A stretch of DNA of 64,000 nucleotides from JACKNG01 sp040220855. GTDB lineage: Bacteria; Pseudomonadota; Gammaproteobacteria; Ga0077536. The position numbers and the translations under genes were made by a program. A model generated the notes under the pieces. That model was not told the DNA's origin. It saw nothing but the letters and a program-made list of their open reading frames with translations, and made no database searches. Shown piece by piece: positions 53,187-62,892 of the stretch. The stretch is taken from the NCBI GenBank assembly GCA_040220855.1, contig JAVJVZ010000072.1, positions 1 to 64,000 on the forward strand, written 5' to 3'. Position 1 is the first letter of the stretch. Each line of letters starts with the position of its first letter.

Positions 53187-54776
53187 TCAGGACGGTGCGG
53201 CGGTGCAGCGCTCGAGGGCCATCGCACGCAGGCGGGCCTTCTGGATCTTGGTACCGTTGGCGCTCGCGGTGGTCGGGAAGGCCTCGATGGCGAGCACGCG
53301 TGCCGGCACTTTGTAAGCGGCGAGCCGCGCGCGGCACCAGGCGATGACTGCCGGCTCGTCGAGCGCGCCGGCGCCGTGAGCCTCGGTGACGAACGCGACC
53401 ACGCGGGTGCGGCCATCGAGTTCGATGGCAACGACCTGGCTCGCGCCGATCTGCGGGTGCGCATCGAGCACTGCCTCGATCTCGAGCGGGCTGACCAGGA
53501 AGCCGCCCAGGCGCAGCACGTCGCCCATGCGTGCGAGGTAACAGAAGCGCCCATCCTCCTCGAGGTAGGCGAGGTCGCCGGTGCGCAGGAACCCGTCCGC
53601 GGTCAGCGCCGCCGCGGTGGCCGCGGCGTCGTCGAGGTACTCGGCAAGCAGGCTCGGCCCACTCACTTCGAGCTCACCGGTCTGGCCTGGTGGGAGCAGC
53701 GCACCGCTCGCGGGATCGCGCACGCGCACCTCGGCGCGCGGCGACAGCGGCCGGCCGCCGCCCTTGCGGCGCTCGGCGAGTGGCAGCGTGGGCGGTTGCA
53801 TCGCGTACAGCGCGTGGCATTCGCTCATGCCGTAGAGTCCGCACAGCGTCACCCCGCGCGCCTCGGCACGCGCGGCGATGTCCTCGAGCGACGGGTTGAA
53901 GGCGGCATAGCCGAACAGGCGCAGCGACGGGAACGGCTGCGCCTCGTCGACCGCGTCGAGCATCGCCGCGATCATGTCGTCGACGCCATGCATGTGCGTG
54001 ATGTCGTGCTCGCGCACGAGCCGGCTCGCCGCGACGGCGTCGAACACCGGCAGCAGGTCCATCGGCGCACGCGCGGCGAGCGCCGACAACGCCTGCGTGA
54101 ATCCGAACACGCCGCACATCGGCAGCGCCTGCAGTACGCGCGTGCCGGGCGCGTCGAGTTCGAGTGCGGCCACCACGTCGTGCGCATGCGCGGCAACGGT
54201 ACCCTGCACGTGGCAGACGAACTTGGGCGCACGGGTGGTGCCCGAGGTGGTGAACACGACGCAACGCGCCGCGTCCCGTGCCGCGCCGATTGCCAGCGGC
54301 GCGTGGGTGGCGAGCGTCGCCCACGGTATCCCGGTGCGCCCGGCGAGGGTCGGCACCGCCCCCGTGGTCGCGCCTTCGCCGTAGGCGACCACGTGCTCCA
54401 CGCCGGCGAGCGCCGCCGGCTCGACCGCGGCGAGGATGCCGGCGAAGTCGATCCCGTGAAAATCCGGCCATAGCACCAGTACCCGCGCCCGCGAGCGGCC
54501 GACGATGTCGCCCACCTCGGTGGCGCGGAAGCGGGTATTCACCGACACGGCGATCGCGCCGAGCCGCGCGCAGGCGAAGAAGGCGACCAGCCAGGCAGGC
54601 ACATTGGGCAGCCACAGGGCCACGCGGTCGCCCGCACCGACGCCGAGACCGGCGAGTCCACCGGCGACTCGCGCGCTCGCCGCCGCCAGCGTGCCGAAGT
54701 CGATGGCCTCGCCGGCGTAATTGAGCGCAACCGAGCGCGGCGGCGCGTTGTCGATCAACTCGAGCAGTGAACTCAT
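53187..54776 (-). CDS. AMP-dependent acyl-CoA ligase
   Basis: Adenylate-forming enzyme, 529 aa. The P-loop reads TTSGTTRAPKF (176-186), with Arg where most members have Gly; YGMSECHALYAM supplies the Glu of the adenylation site, GDLAYLEEDGR the hinge-side Asp, and NGTKIQKARLR the C-terminal Lys. It activates a carboxylic acid to acyl-CoA. It starts inside the stop of the DUF938 gene (ATGA, four-base overlap), and the SDR gene follows. Confidence 0.9.
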   Translation of the reverse strand: MSSLLELIDNAPPRSVALNYAGEAIDFGTLAAASARVAGGLAGLGVGAGDRVALWLPNVPAWLVAFFACARLGAIAVSVNTRFRATEVGDIVGRSRARVLVLWPDFHGIDFAGILAAVEPAALAGVEHVVAYGEGATTGAVPTLAGRTGIPWATLATHAPLAIGAARDAARCVVFTTSGTTRAPKFVCHVQGTVAAHAHDVVAALELDAPGTRVLQALPMCGVFGFTQALSALAARAPMDLLPVFDAVAASRLVREHDITHMHGVDDMIAAMLDAVDEAQPFPSLRLFGYAAFNPSLEDIAARAEARGVTLCGLYGMSECHALYAMQPPTLPLAERRKGGGRPLSPRAEVRVRDPASGALLPPGQTGELEVSGPSLLAEYLDDAAATAAALTADGFLRTGDLAYLEEDGRFCYLARMGDVLRLGGFLVSPLEIEAVLDAHPQIGASQVVAIELDGRTRVVAFVTEAHGAGALDEPAVIAWCRARLAAYKVPARVLAIEAFPTTASANGTKIQKARLRAMALERCTAAPS

Positions 54777-55414
54777 CGGGCCGGCCTCCCCTCCGGCGGC
54801 GTGTCCGCACCGCGGTCATCGGGCCGGCGTCGCCACACCAGCAGGTGGTTGTTGGCCGGCAGCGCGGCATCTTCGCACAATTCGAATGCATGCCGGGCAG
54901 CAAGCGCGTCGAGGGCTTCGAAGTCGCGGATGGCGAGCGCCGCGTCACGCGCGGCAAGCCATGCGTCGAGGCGCCGATTGCCCTCGCTGACGTAACGCCC
55001 GCCGTAGTTGAACGGTCCGTAGAGAAGCAGCAGCGCACCCGGCCGCGCCGTCGTTGCGGCACCTTCAAAGAACGCGACGACGCTCGTCCAGGGGACGAAG
55101 TGGACCAGGTTGGCAGCGTAGATGGCGTCACGAGGCGAGACCGGCCACGGCCGGCACGCGACGTCGAGTGCCAGAGGCGGCGGCAGGTTGGGCAGCGCGG
55201 CTTGCGTCGTCCACGCACGAATCCCCGCCAGCGCCGCGGGCAGGTCGCTGCACTGCCAGTGCAGCCACGGCAACGCGGCTGCGAAGTGGACCGCGTGCTG
55301 ACCGGTGCCGGAGCCGACCTCGAGCACTTCGCGAGCCCCTGCGAGCCACGGTGCGATGGCCGCGAGGATGGCGTGCTTGTTGTTCTCGGCTGCCGGGATG
55401 AATGGCTTCTCCAT
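54773..55414 (-). CDS. DUF938 family class I SAM-dependent methyltransferase-like protein
   Basis: Protein of 213 aa with the DUF938 pattern: FIPAAENNKHAILAAIAPWL (5-24), the SAM loop VLEVGSGTGQHAVHFA (30-45), LHWQCSDL and YAANLVHFVPW, plus the late LLLYGPFNYGG. Substrate unknown. It is the first gene of the minus-strand set methyltransferase - acyl-CoA ligase - SDR and is divergent from the ABC transporter at 55513. Confidence 0.88.
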   Translation of the reverse strand: MEKPFIPAAENNKHAILAAIAPWLAGAREVLEVGSGTGQHAVHFAAALPWLHWQCSDLPAALAGIRAWTTQAALPNLPPPLALDVACRPWPVSPRDAIYAANLVHFVPWTSVVAFFEGAATTARPGALLLLYGPFNYGGRYVSEGNRRLDAWLAARDAALAIRDFEALDALAARHAFELCEDAALPANNHLLVWRRRPDDRGADTPPEGRPAR

Positions 55415-55512
55415 GCGCGCAGTGTAGCGAGCCCTGCGCGATGAAGGCCCACTGCGGCAGCCGGGTCTAGTGTGCTATCGTCGCGCGCCGGTCTCCGCTG
55501 CCTGCTGCGCTC

Positions 55513-57297
55513 ATGTCAGACCCCTCGCCGTCCGCTCCCGGCCGCCCGCGCCGTCTCGGCGCCCTGCGCGGCCTCGCACCGTTCCTCGTGCCTTACCGCG
55601 CCACCATCGCGGGCGCCCTCGCGGCATTGCTGGCCGCCGCGGCGACCACGCTCGGCATGCCGATCGCGGTGCGTCACGTGATCGATGCGGGAATCGCCGG
55701 GGGCGGCGATTTCTCGCGCCCCTTCGTTGCCCTCTTCGCGCTCGCCGCCGGCGTCGCGCTGTTCTCCTCGCTGCGCTTCTATCTGGTTTCTTGGATTGGC
55801 GAGCGGGTCGTCGCCGACCTGCGCGTTGCGGTGTTCCGTCACGTGTTGTCACTGTCGCCGAGTTTCTTCGAGGCGACCCGGTCCGGCGAGCTGCTGTCGC
55901 GTCTCACCACCGACACCACGCTGATCCAGAACGTGGTCGGCTCGAGCGTCTCGATCGCCCTGCGCAGTATGCTGACCTTGATCGGTGCGCTGCTCATGCT
56001 GGCGGTCACCAGCCCCAAGCTGACCGGGCTCATCGTCCTGCTCGTACCTCTGGTGATCGCGCCCATCGTGCTGTTCGGGCGGCGCGTGCGGCGTCTCTCG
56101 CGCACCAGCCAGGACAGCATCGCTGACACCTCGGCGCTGGCCGGCGAGGTGCTCAACGCGGTATCCCTGGTACAGGCCTTCACGCTCGAGGCACGCCAGG
56201 GTGAGCGCTACGGCGGCGCCGTGGAGCAGGCTTTCCGCGCCGCGCGGCGGCGCATCCGCGCGCGCGCCGCACTCACGGCCTGGGCCATCGTGACCATCTT
56301 CGGCGGCCTCATCGCGGTGCTGTGGCTGGGCGCTGCCGACGTTGCTGCCGGTCGCATGTCCGGCGGCGAGCTCGGCCAGTTCCTGCTCTACGCCGTCTTC
56401 GTCGGCGGCTCCACGGCCGGGCTGTCCGAAATCTGGGGCGCGCTTCAGCAGGCGGCCGGCGCCACCGAACGTCTGGTCGAGCTGCTCGCAACACGCCCGG
56501 ACCGTGCACCACCGGCGCAGCCGCGCCCACTGCCCGCACAGCCGCGCGGACTTCTGCGCTTCGAGGGGGTCGGCTTCCACTACCCCAGCCGGCCGCAATC
56601 CGCGGCCCTCAGCGACTTCGACCTCGAGATCCGTGGTGGCGAGACAGTCGCCCTGGTCGGTCCATCCGGCGCCGGCAAGAGCACCCTGCTCGCGCTGCTG
56701 CTCGACTTCTACCAACCGCAGTCGGGCCGCATCCTGTTCGACGGCGTCGATCTCGCCGACGTGCTGCCGCAGGAGGTGCGCCGCCACATCGCCATCGTGC
56801 CGCAGGAAACGGTGTTGTTCGCCGACAGCGTGGCCGAGAACATCCGCTACGGGCGGCCCGATGCGAGCGACGCCGAGGTCGAGGCCGCGGCCCGCGCGGC
56901 CGCCGCGGACGACTTCATTCGCGCCCTGCCCGACGGCTACGACACCGTCCTCGGCGAGCGCGGCGCGCGCCTGTCGGGCGGCCCGCGCCAGCGCCTCGCC
57001 ATCGCCCGGGCGATTCTGAAGCAGCCGGCCGTGCTGCTGCTCGACGAGGCCACGAGTGCACTCGACGCCGAGAGTGAACGCCTCGTCGAAGCGGCGCTCG
57101 CGGAACTGATGCGCGAGCGCACCACGCTGATCATCGCCCATCGCCTCGCCACCGTGCGTCGCGCGGACCGCATCGTGGTGATGGACGGTGGCCGTGTCGT
57201 CGCCAGCGGCAGCCACGACGAACTCCTCGCCGCCGGTGGCCTCTACGCGCGACTCGCGCGCCTGCAGTTCCGCGACGCATCGGACGACGCGGCCTGA
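55513..57297 (+). CDS. ABC transporter, fused permease/ATPase (MsbA-like exporter)
   Basis: Half-transporter of 594 aa: six transmembrane helices in residues about 28-310, then an ATPase with Walker A GPSGAGKST (about 384-392), Walker B VLLLDEATSALD and the H-loop IIAHRL. The signature is LSGGPRQR rather than LSGGQRQR; Gln to Pro is uncommon. It forms a homodimer or pairs with another half. Relatives export lipids, lipopeptides or drugs. A TATCGT -10-like hexamer lies about 35 bases upstream. The gene is divergent from the DUF938 set. Confidence 0.92.
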   Translation: MSDPSPSAPGRPRRLGALRGLAPFLVPYRATIAGALAALLAAAATTLGMPIAVRHVIDAGIAGGGDFSRPFVALFALAAGVALFSSLRFYLVSWIGERVVADLRVAVFRHVLSLSPSFFEATRSGELLSRLTTDTTLIQNVVGSSVSIALRSMLTLIGALLMLAVTSPKLTGLIVLLVPLVIAPIVLFGRRVRRLSRTSQDSIADTSALAGEVLNAVSLVQAFTLEARQGERYGGAVEQAFRAARRRIRARAALTAWAIVTIFGGLIAVLWLGAADVAAGRMSGGELGQFLLYAVFVGGSTAGLSEIWGALQQAAGATERLVELLATRPDRAPPAQPRPLPAQPRGLLRFEGVGFHYPSRPQSAALSDFDLEIRGGETVALVGPSGAGKSTLLALLLDFYQPQSGRILFDGVDLADVLPQEVRRHIAIVPQETVLFADSVAENIRYGRPDASDAEVEAAARAAAADDFIRALPDGYDTVLGERGARLSGGPRQRLAIARAILKQPAVLLLDEATSALDAESERLVEAALAELMRERTTLIIAHRLATVRRADRIVVMDGGRVVASGSHDELLAAGGLYARLARLQFRDASDDAA

Positions 57298-57357
57298 AGC
57301 GCCGCGGCGGCGCTACACTGGTCGTTCCGCACCGACACACGAGGGGAGTGACACACG

Positions 57358-57843
57358 ATGCGATTCCATCACATGGCCATCTTCGTTTCCGACCTGCAGG
57401 AAGCCATCCGTCTGTGGCGCGACGTGATGGGCTTCAAGCTCATCGTCGACCGCACCATTCCCGACGGCGACGCGCCCGGACCCGATGTCTACATGTACCC
57501 GGCGCTGCTCGACGATATCTTCAAGGTGAAGGGCGCACGCTCCAAGATGGCCCTCCTCGCGTCCGAGGAAGGTGCGTTGATCGAGTTGCAGCAATGCGAA
57601 GTGCCGCGCATCGAGAAGACGCCGCCGGAGAAGCTCCGCTACGGTCACACGGGTTTTCACGAACTCGGTCTGGTCGTCGACGACATCGACGCCTTCTTCG
57701 GCAAGGTACGCGCGGCCGGTTACGAGACGCAGACGGACTACGTATGGACCTGCGCCAACATCGGGCGATCGTTCCTGTTCTACGATCACGACGGCAACAT
57801 GATCCAGATCTGGGAGCACGCCGGCGAGGCCGCCTGGCGCTGA
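57358..57843 (+). CDS. VOC family protein
   Basis: A 161-aa vicinal-oxygen-chelate protein: MRFHHMAIFVSDLQEAIRLWRDVMGFKL, MALLASEEGALIELQQ, GFHELGLVVDDIDAFFGKV and DHDGNMIQIWEH. His4 or His5, His and Glu of GFHELGL, and Glu near IWEH are candidate metal ligands. Lyase, dioxygenase or epimerase activity cannot be chosen between. It follows the ABC exporter by 60 bases, with a TACACT -10-like box between, and precedes yaiI by 11 bases. Confidence 0.85.
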   Translation: MRFHHMAIFVSDLQEAIRLWRDVMGFKLIVDRTIPDGDAPGPDVYMYPALLDDIFKVKGARSKMALLASEEGALIELQQCEVPRIEKTPPEKLRYGHTGFHELGLVVDDIDAFFGKVRAAGYETQTDYVWTCANIGRSFLFYDHDGNMIQIWEHAGEAAWR

Positions 57844-57854
57844 CGGCGCGACGC

Positions 57855-58313
57855 ATGCACATCTGGGTCGACGCCGACGCCTGCCCCGCGGTGGTGCGCG
57901 ACATCCTGGTACGCGCCGCCGAGCGTACGCAGACCGCGCTCACCTTCGTCGCCAACCAGGCCGTGCGCGTACCGCCGTCGCCGGTCATCACGACGCTGCG
58001 CGTGAGCGCCGGCTTCGACGCCGCCGACGACGCTATCGTCGCACGGCTCGACGCCGGCGATCTCGTCGTCACGGCGGACATCCCGCTCGCCGCGGAGGCA
58101 CTCGCGCGTGGCGCCCATGCACTCAATCCGCGCGGCGAGATCTACTCCGACGACACCATCCGCGCCAAGCGCGCGATGCGTGATTTCATGGATACGATGC
58201 GCTCGAGCGGGTTGCACAGCGGTGGTCCACCGCCCTTCGGCAAGGCCGAGCGCAAGGCCTTCGCCGACGCCCTCGATCGGCTGCTCGCGCGCCGCCCGCA
58301 AGGCGGCCGCTGA
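57855..58313 (+). CDS. yaiI: YaiI/YqxD family (DUF188) protein
   Basis: Protein of 152 aa with the full family signature: MHIWVDADACPAVVRDIL (1-18), a central DLVVTADIPLAAEALARGA (76-94) and the conserved SGGPPPFGKAERKAFADALDRLL near the C-terminus. The aspartates in VDADAC and TADIPL suggest a PIN-like metal site; its cellular role is unknown. It is probably cotranscribed with the VOC gene and convergent with the M48 protease gene. Confidence 0.92.
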   Translation: MHIWVDADACPAVVRDILVRAAERTQTALTFVANQAVRVPPSPVITTLRVSAGFDAADDAIVARLDAGDLVVTADIPLAAEALARGAHALNPRGEIYSDDTIRAKRAMRDFMDTMRSSGLHSGGPPPFGKAERKAFADALDRLLARRPQGGR

Positions 58314-58320
58314 GCGGGCC

Positions 58321-60228
58321 TCATACGAGCGGCGGCAGCGGGCAGTCGAGCGTCAGCGCGATGGCCTCGAGCAGCTCGGCCTCGGCGGCCGTCACCTCGC
58401 CATCGTGGATGACACAATCGGCACAGGCACGAATCACGTTCTGCTTGAGCAGCGGCGCGAGCGCAGCGAGTTCGTCGAAGGCAGCTTCGAGCGCATCGAG
58501 ACGGCACGCGGCGGCGACCATCGGCGCGGCGCCAGCGGACAGTGCGAACGGTTGCCAGGCGACCGCGTAAGCGGCAGTCGCGCGCGCGGCATCGGTGCTG
58601 CCGGCGTGTGCCAGCACGCTCAGCAACAGGCGCAGCTCGCCCGCCACCGCGGCGAAACGGTAGTGCCGCACGCGCACCGCGCGAGCCGCACGTGGCGCGA
58701 GGTGATCGTCGACGATACGGAGCAGCGCGAATTCGAACAGCGTGAGGCGCGCGTCTGCCCGCGTCAATGTGCGCAGCGTGTCGCACAGCTTTTCGCGGGC
58801 CGCTTCGTCGAGCCGCTTCAGGGCCGGCAAGGCCAGCTCGATGAGCGGCAGCCGCTGGCGTGGCGGCAGGGCAGTGAGTGGCGGGACCAATGCGTCGAGG
58901 CGTGCGGCATCGTAGCCCGCCGACGCCGCGCCCGCCCGCGCGTCGGTGTGTGCCGCGGGCGCACTGCGCGCGATCACCAGCGCGAGCAGCAGGTGGGCGG
59001 CCCCGCGCGGTTGGCGCGCCGCCGCGACCAGCGCTGCCGGCAGCGCCGCGTGGACCGCTTCGGCGTGAGCGAGCTGCGCGTTCCCTGGCGCACCCACGCG
59101 TGCAGCCACCGCAGCGCCGTCGAGTGCCGCGACGCCGGCCACTGCGCCCGGCGCCGCCGCGCCCGACACTACCCCGGCGGCCGCGCGCATGTCAGCGTGC
59201 CCGGCGGGTGCGGTGTCACGGGGCGCGTCCCGCGGCGGTACGAAGGACGCATCGACGGCACGGATGCGCGCATCGAGTGGCGGGTGTGTCGCCATCAGTC
59301 CGGCAAAGAAGTAGCGCACCGACTCGGCGATGCAGAAATGGCTCACGTCCTCGGCATGCGGACTGTCGAGACGCGAGCCTGCAGCATGGGTCTTGATGCG
59401 CCACAAGGCCGTGGCGATGCCACGCGGATTACGCGTGAACTGTACCGCCGAAGCATCGGCGAGGAACTCGCGCTGGCGCGAAATGGCCGCCTTGATCATG
59501 GCGGCGAGCAGCGAACCGAGATAGCCGATGGCGAGGATGGCAATACCGATGCCGATCAGCTGCGCGCTGTCGCGGGCGCGACCGTGCGAACCGGCGCGCA
59601 GCATGAAGCGGCCGAGCTGCGCAATCACGACCAGCCCGGCCACCACCCCCATGAGGCGAATGTTCAGACGCATGTCGTGGTTGAAGATGTGGCTGAACTC
59701 GTGCGCGACCACGCCCTGCAGCTCGTCGCGCGTGAAGTGCTCCAGCGCACCTCGCGTCATCACCATCACCGTCTCGCTCGGGCGCGTGCCGGCGACGAAC
59801 GCGTTGATGCCGGGCTCCGCATCGAGCACGTAGACCGCCGGCACCGGCACGCCGGACGCTATCGATATCTCCTCCACCACGTTCAGCAGGCGGCGCTCGT
59901 CGGCATCCTGCGTGGACGGCGCCAGCTGGCGTGCGCGCAGCATGCGCGCGAGCGCGGGCCCGCCGCCGGCGAGGCGCAGCGTGGTGACGACGCTCGCGCC
60001 GACGATGACGGCAAGTGTCACCGCGGTGACCGCCACCCAGGTGCCGCCCGCGAGCCATTGTGGGAGCGAAGGCGCCGGGGCTTCGCCGGACGTCAGCAGC
60101 GCCGACACCGCCCAGGCGAGGCCATTGAGCGCGACCACGACGAAGGCGACGGCCAGCAGGTAGTAAGCGACGAGCAGACGCGTGCGCTTGCGCGCGCGAT
60201 CCTGGTGCTCATAGAAGCTCGTCGCCAC
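58321..60228 (-). CDS. M48 family metalloprotease fused to a C-terminal helical/TerB-like domain
   Basis: Protein of 635 aa. Two N-terminal transmembrane helices (about 19-43 and 63-86), then an M48 domain with HEFSH at 176-180 and a third ligand Glu near REFLADASA (about 247-255), with two further hydrophobic segments at about 190-240. After a Pro/Ala-rich linker (about 325-400) comes a helical region, and the last 40 residues (CVIHDGEVTAAEAELLEAIA) resemble TerB. HtpX itself is about 290 aa, so the C-terminal half is extra. LemA is encoded just upstream, a common pairing with M48 proteases. Confidence 0.88.
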   Translation of the reverse strand: MATSFYEHQDRARKRTRLLVAYYLLAVAFVVVALNGLAWAVSALLTSGEAPAPSLPQWLAGGTWVAVTAVTLAVIVGASVVTTLRLAGGGPALARMLRARQLAPSTQDADERRLLNVVEEISIASGVPVPAVYVLDAEPGINAFVAGTRPSETVMVMTRGALEHFTRDELQGVVAHEFSHIFNHDMRLNIRLMGVVAGLVVIAQLGRFMLRAGSHGRARDSAQLIGIGIAILAIGYLGSLLAAMIKAAISRQREFLADASAVQFTRNPRGIATALWRIKTHAAGSRLDSPHAEDVSHFCIAESVRYFFAGLMATHPPLDARIRAVDASFVPPRDAPRDTAPAGHADMRAAAGVVSGAAAPGAVAGVAALDGAAVAARVGAPGNAQLAHAEAVHAALPAALVAAARQPRGAAHLLLALVIARSAPAAHTDARAGAASAGYDAARLDALVPPLTALPPRQRLPLIELALPALKRLDEAAREKLCDTLRTLTRADARLTLFEFALLRIVDDHLAPRAARAVRVRHYRFAAVAGELRLLLSVLAHAGSTDAARATAAYAVAWQPFALSAGAAPMVAAACRLDALEAAFDELAALAPLLKQNVIRACADCVIHDGEVTAAEAELLEAIALTLDCPLPPLV

Positions 60229-60317
60229 GGCGTCAGCGCGGTGCGTGGTCGTGCCGCATCAAGGTGCGTGCAGACTTCGCGCCGGGTAAGCCGGCTGCGG
60301 TGCGCGCCAGCGCGCGC

Positions 60318-60911
60318 TCAGGTGAACGACACCTGCGGCGCCTCGCGCATGGCAGGCTCTTCGATCTCCAGCAGCTCGGCCGGCGCGAACCCGAACATGC
60401 CGCTGACGAGGTTGTTCGGAAACTGCTCGCGCTGGTTGTTGTAGGTCATCACCGCATCGTTGAAATGCTGGCGGGCGAAGGCGACCTTGTTCTCTGTCGA
60501 GGTCAGCTCCTCCATCAGGCTCTGCATGGTCTGGTTGGCCTTGAGATCCGGATAGGCCTCGGCCAATGCGAAGAAGCGCCCCATGGCCCCGGCCAGTACG
60601 CCTTCGGCCGCGGCCAGGCCGGCAATTGCGCTGCCATCCTCGGGGTGGGCCGAGGCCGCGCGCGAGGCCGCCTGGGCCTGGTTGCGCGCGGTGATCACGG
60701 CCTCCAGTGTCTCGCGCTCGTGCTTGAGATAGCCCTTGGCGGTCTCTACCAGGTTGGGGATGAGGTCGTAGCGGCGCTTGAGCTGGACGTCGATCTGGGC
60801 GAACGCGTTCTTGAAGCGGTTGCGCGCGCTGATCAGGCCGTTGTAGATCCCGACCGCGTAGAACGCGATCGCGGCGATGACGACGAGAACGATGATGGTG
60901 CCGAGTTCCAT
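60318..60911 (-). CDS. LemA family protein
   Basis: Protein of 197 aa: one N-terminal transmembrane helix (IIVLVVIAAIAFYAVGIYNGL, 5-25) and a long helical bundle with the signature NRFKNAFAQIDVQLKRRYDLIPNLVE (31-56) and FNDAVMTYNNQREQFP. Topology is N-out with a cytosolic or periplasmic bundle, depending on the family member. The M48 protease gene follows 89 bases later, and the two are likely cotranscribed. Function is unknown; envelope stress is the usual suggestion. Confidence 0.92.
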   Translation of the reverse strand: MELGTIIVLVVIAAIAFYAVGIYNGLISARNRFKNAFAQIDVQLKRRYDLIPNLVETAKGYLKHERETLEAVITARNQAQAASRAASAHPEDGSAIAGLAAAEGVLAGAMGRFFALAEAYPDLKANQTMQSLMEELTSTENKVAFARQHFNDAVMTYNNQREQFPNNLVSGMFGFAPAELLEIEEPAMREAPQVSFT

Positions 60912-60944
60912 AGCGCCAGTCTCCCGGGGCCGCGAAGTGGAGGA

Positions 60945-60950
60945 ATTATA
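60945..60950 (-). promoter_or_regulatory. -10 element of the lemA-protease transcript
   Basis: Reads TATAAT on the minus strand, 34 bases before the lemA ATG at 60911. A -35 is not obvious. Confidence 0.5.
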
Positions 60951-60978
60951 GCGGTGTCGACCGTTCCCGCCGCGGGCT

Positions 60979-62823
60979 TTAGCTTACCGGCAGGCTGGCC
61001 AGTGGGGCGGCTGCCGCTTGCGTCGTGCGAGCATCCTGCTGGCGCTTCCACATCGCCGCGTAGAGGCCATCGCGCGCGATCAGCTCGCCGTGCCGGCCAC
61101 GCTCGGCGATGCGGCCGCCATCGAGCACGATGATCTCGTCCGCCTCGACCACCGTGGACAGGCGATGCGCAATGACGAGGGTGGTGTGCCCGCGCGAGAT
61201 CTCGGCGAGCGCCTGCTGGATTTCGCGCTCGGTGTGGGTATCGAGCGCGGAGGTCGCCTCGTCGAAGACCAGGATGCGCGGCCGTTTCAGAATGGTGCGC
61301 GCAATGGCGACGCGCTGCTTCTCGCCGCCGGAGAGCTTGAGCCCGCGCTCACCGACCATGGTCTGGTAGCCATCCGGCAGGCCCATGACGAAATCGTGGA
61401 TCTGGGCATGACGCGCGGCCTGCTCCACCTCGGCAGGACCCGCTTCCGGCCGGCCGTAGGCGATGTTGTAGTACACCGTGTCGTTGAACAACACGGTGTC
61501 CTGGGGCACCACGCCGATGGCCGCGCGCAGGCTCGCCTGGGTCACCTCGCGCAGGTCCTGGCCGTCGATGCGCACCGCGCCGGCGCTGACATCGTAGAAA
61601 CGGAACAGCAGCCGCGCGATGGTCGACTTGCCGGCGCCGCTCGCGCCGACGATCGCGAGGCGCCGCCCGGCCGGCACGCGAAAGCTCACCTCGCGCAGGA
61701 TCGGCCGGCGCTCGTCGTAGGCGAAATCGACCGCGTCGAACTCCACCTCGCCCGCGCCCGGGGCGAGTGGCGCAGCGGCGGGCGCATCGGCAATCTCGGT
61801 GTTGACGTCGAGCAGGTGGAACATCGCCTCCATGTCGGTGAGCGACTGCTTGATTTCGCGGTACACGAAGCCAAGGAAATTGAGCGGCATGTAGAGCTGG
61901 ATGAGGTAGGTGTTGACGAGCACGAAGTCGCCCACCGACATGGCGCCGCTGATGACGCCCTGCCCGGCCATCGCCATGATGAGCGTGAGCCCGACGCCGA
62001 TGATCGCGGCCTGGCCGATGTTGAGCAGTGCAAGCGACATCTTGCTCGTCACCGCCGCCTGCTCGTAGCGCGCGAGCGCCTCGTCGAAGCGCTTCGCCTC
62101 CCAGTCCTCGTTACCGAAGTACTTGACCGTCTCGTAGTTCAGCAGGCTGTCGATGGCACGCGTATTGGCCTGCTGGTCGGTCTCGTTCATGCGCCGGCGG
62201 TACTTCAGGCGCCACTCCGTGACCAGCAGGGTGTAGACGATGTACGTCGCAATGGTCAGGAAAGTCACAAGGGCATAGCGGTAGTCGAACAACGTCCACA
62301 GGATGCCGCACACGAGCGCGATCTCCAGCAGCGTCGGGATGATATTGAAGAGCATGAAGGTGAGCAGGAAATCGATGCCCTTGGTGCCACGTTCGATGGC
62401 GCGCGAGAGGCCTCCGGTCTGGCGATCGAGGTGGAAGCGCAGCGCGAGCCGGTGCAGGTGGCGGAAAGTCTGCAGGGCGACGTCGCGGATGGCGCCCTGG
62501 GCGACGCGCGCGAACACCCAGTCGCGCAGTTCGGCGAAGGCAATCTGCATGACGCGCAGGCCGCCATAGGCGAGCAGCAGTGCGAGCGGCAGCACCGCCG
62601 GCAGCGCATCCGGATCGGAGAAGAGATCCACCATCTCCTTGTACAGGATGGGCACGTAGACGGTGGCCAGCTTGGCCGCGGTGAGAAAGCCCATCGCCAC
62701 CACCACGCGCACGCGGATGGCGCGGCGCCCGCGTGGCCACAGGTAGGGCAGCAGGGTGCGTAGCGCACCCCATTCGAATCGGCCGTCGCGGCGGCGGCCG
62801 GCCTGCGTGCGCAGTTCGCGCAT
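60979..62823 (-). CDS. ABC transporter of the Atm1/HMT1 type, fused permease/ATPase
   Basis: Half-transporter of 614 aa: six transmembrane helices in the first 330 residues, then an ATPase with Walker A GASGAGKST (about 403-411), signature LSGGEKQR and Walker B ILVFDEATSALD. The segment NYETVKYFGNE (about 238-248) and RGTKGIDFLLTFMLFNIIPT are hallmarks of Atm1/ATM-type exporters linked to glutathione conjugates, heavy metals or iron-sulfur assembly. It starts with MRELRTQAGRRRDG and is divergent from the LLM gene. Confidence 0.93.
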   Translation of the reverse strand: MRELRTQAGRRRDGRFEWGALRTLLPYLWPRGRRAIRVRVVVAMGFLTAAKLATVYVPILYKEMVDLFSDPDALPAVLPLALLLAYGGLRVMQIAFAELRDWVFARVAQGAIRDVALQTFRHLHRLALRFHLDRQTGGLSRAIERGTKGIDFLLTFMLFNIIPTLLEIALVCGILWTLFDYRYALVTFLTIATYIVYTLLVTEWRLKYRRRMNETDQQANTRAIDSLLNYETVKYFGNEDWEAKRFDEALARYEQAAVTSKMSLALLNIGQAAIIGVGLTLIMAMAGQGVISGAMSVGDFVLVNTYLIQLYMPLNFLGFVYREIKQSLTDMEAMFHLLDVNTEIADAPAAAPLAPGAGEVEFDAVDFAYDERRPILREVSFRVPAGRRLAIVGASGAGKSTIARLLFRFYDVSAGAVRIDGQDLREVTQASLRAAIGVVPQDTVLFNDTVYYNIAYGRPEAGPAEVEQAARHAQIHDFVMGLPDGYQTMVGERGLKLSGGEKQRVAIARTILKRPRILVFDEATSALDTHTEREIQQALAEISRGHTTLVIAHRLSTVVEADEIIVLDGGRIAERGRHGELIARDGLYAAMWKRQQDARTTQAAAAPLASLPVS

Positions 62824-62892
62824 GAGTCACCTCGGAGACGGCAATGGGCCGGGTATTGTCGCGCGCCGGGCGTTGCCCGCGCGATCGCCCCT

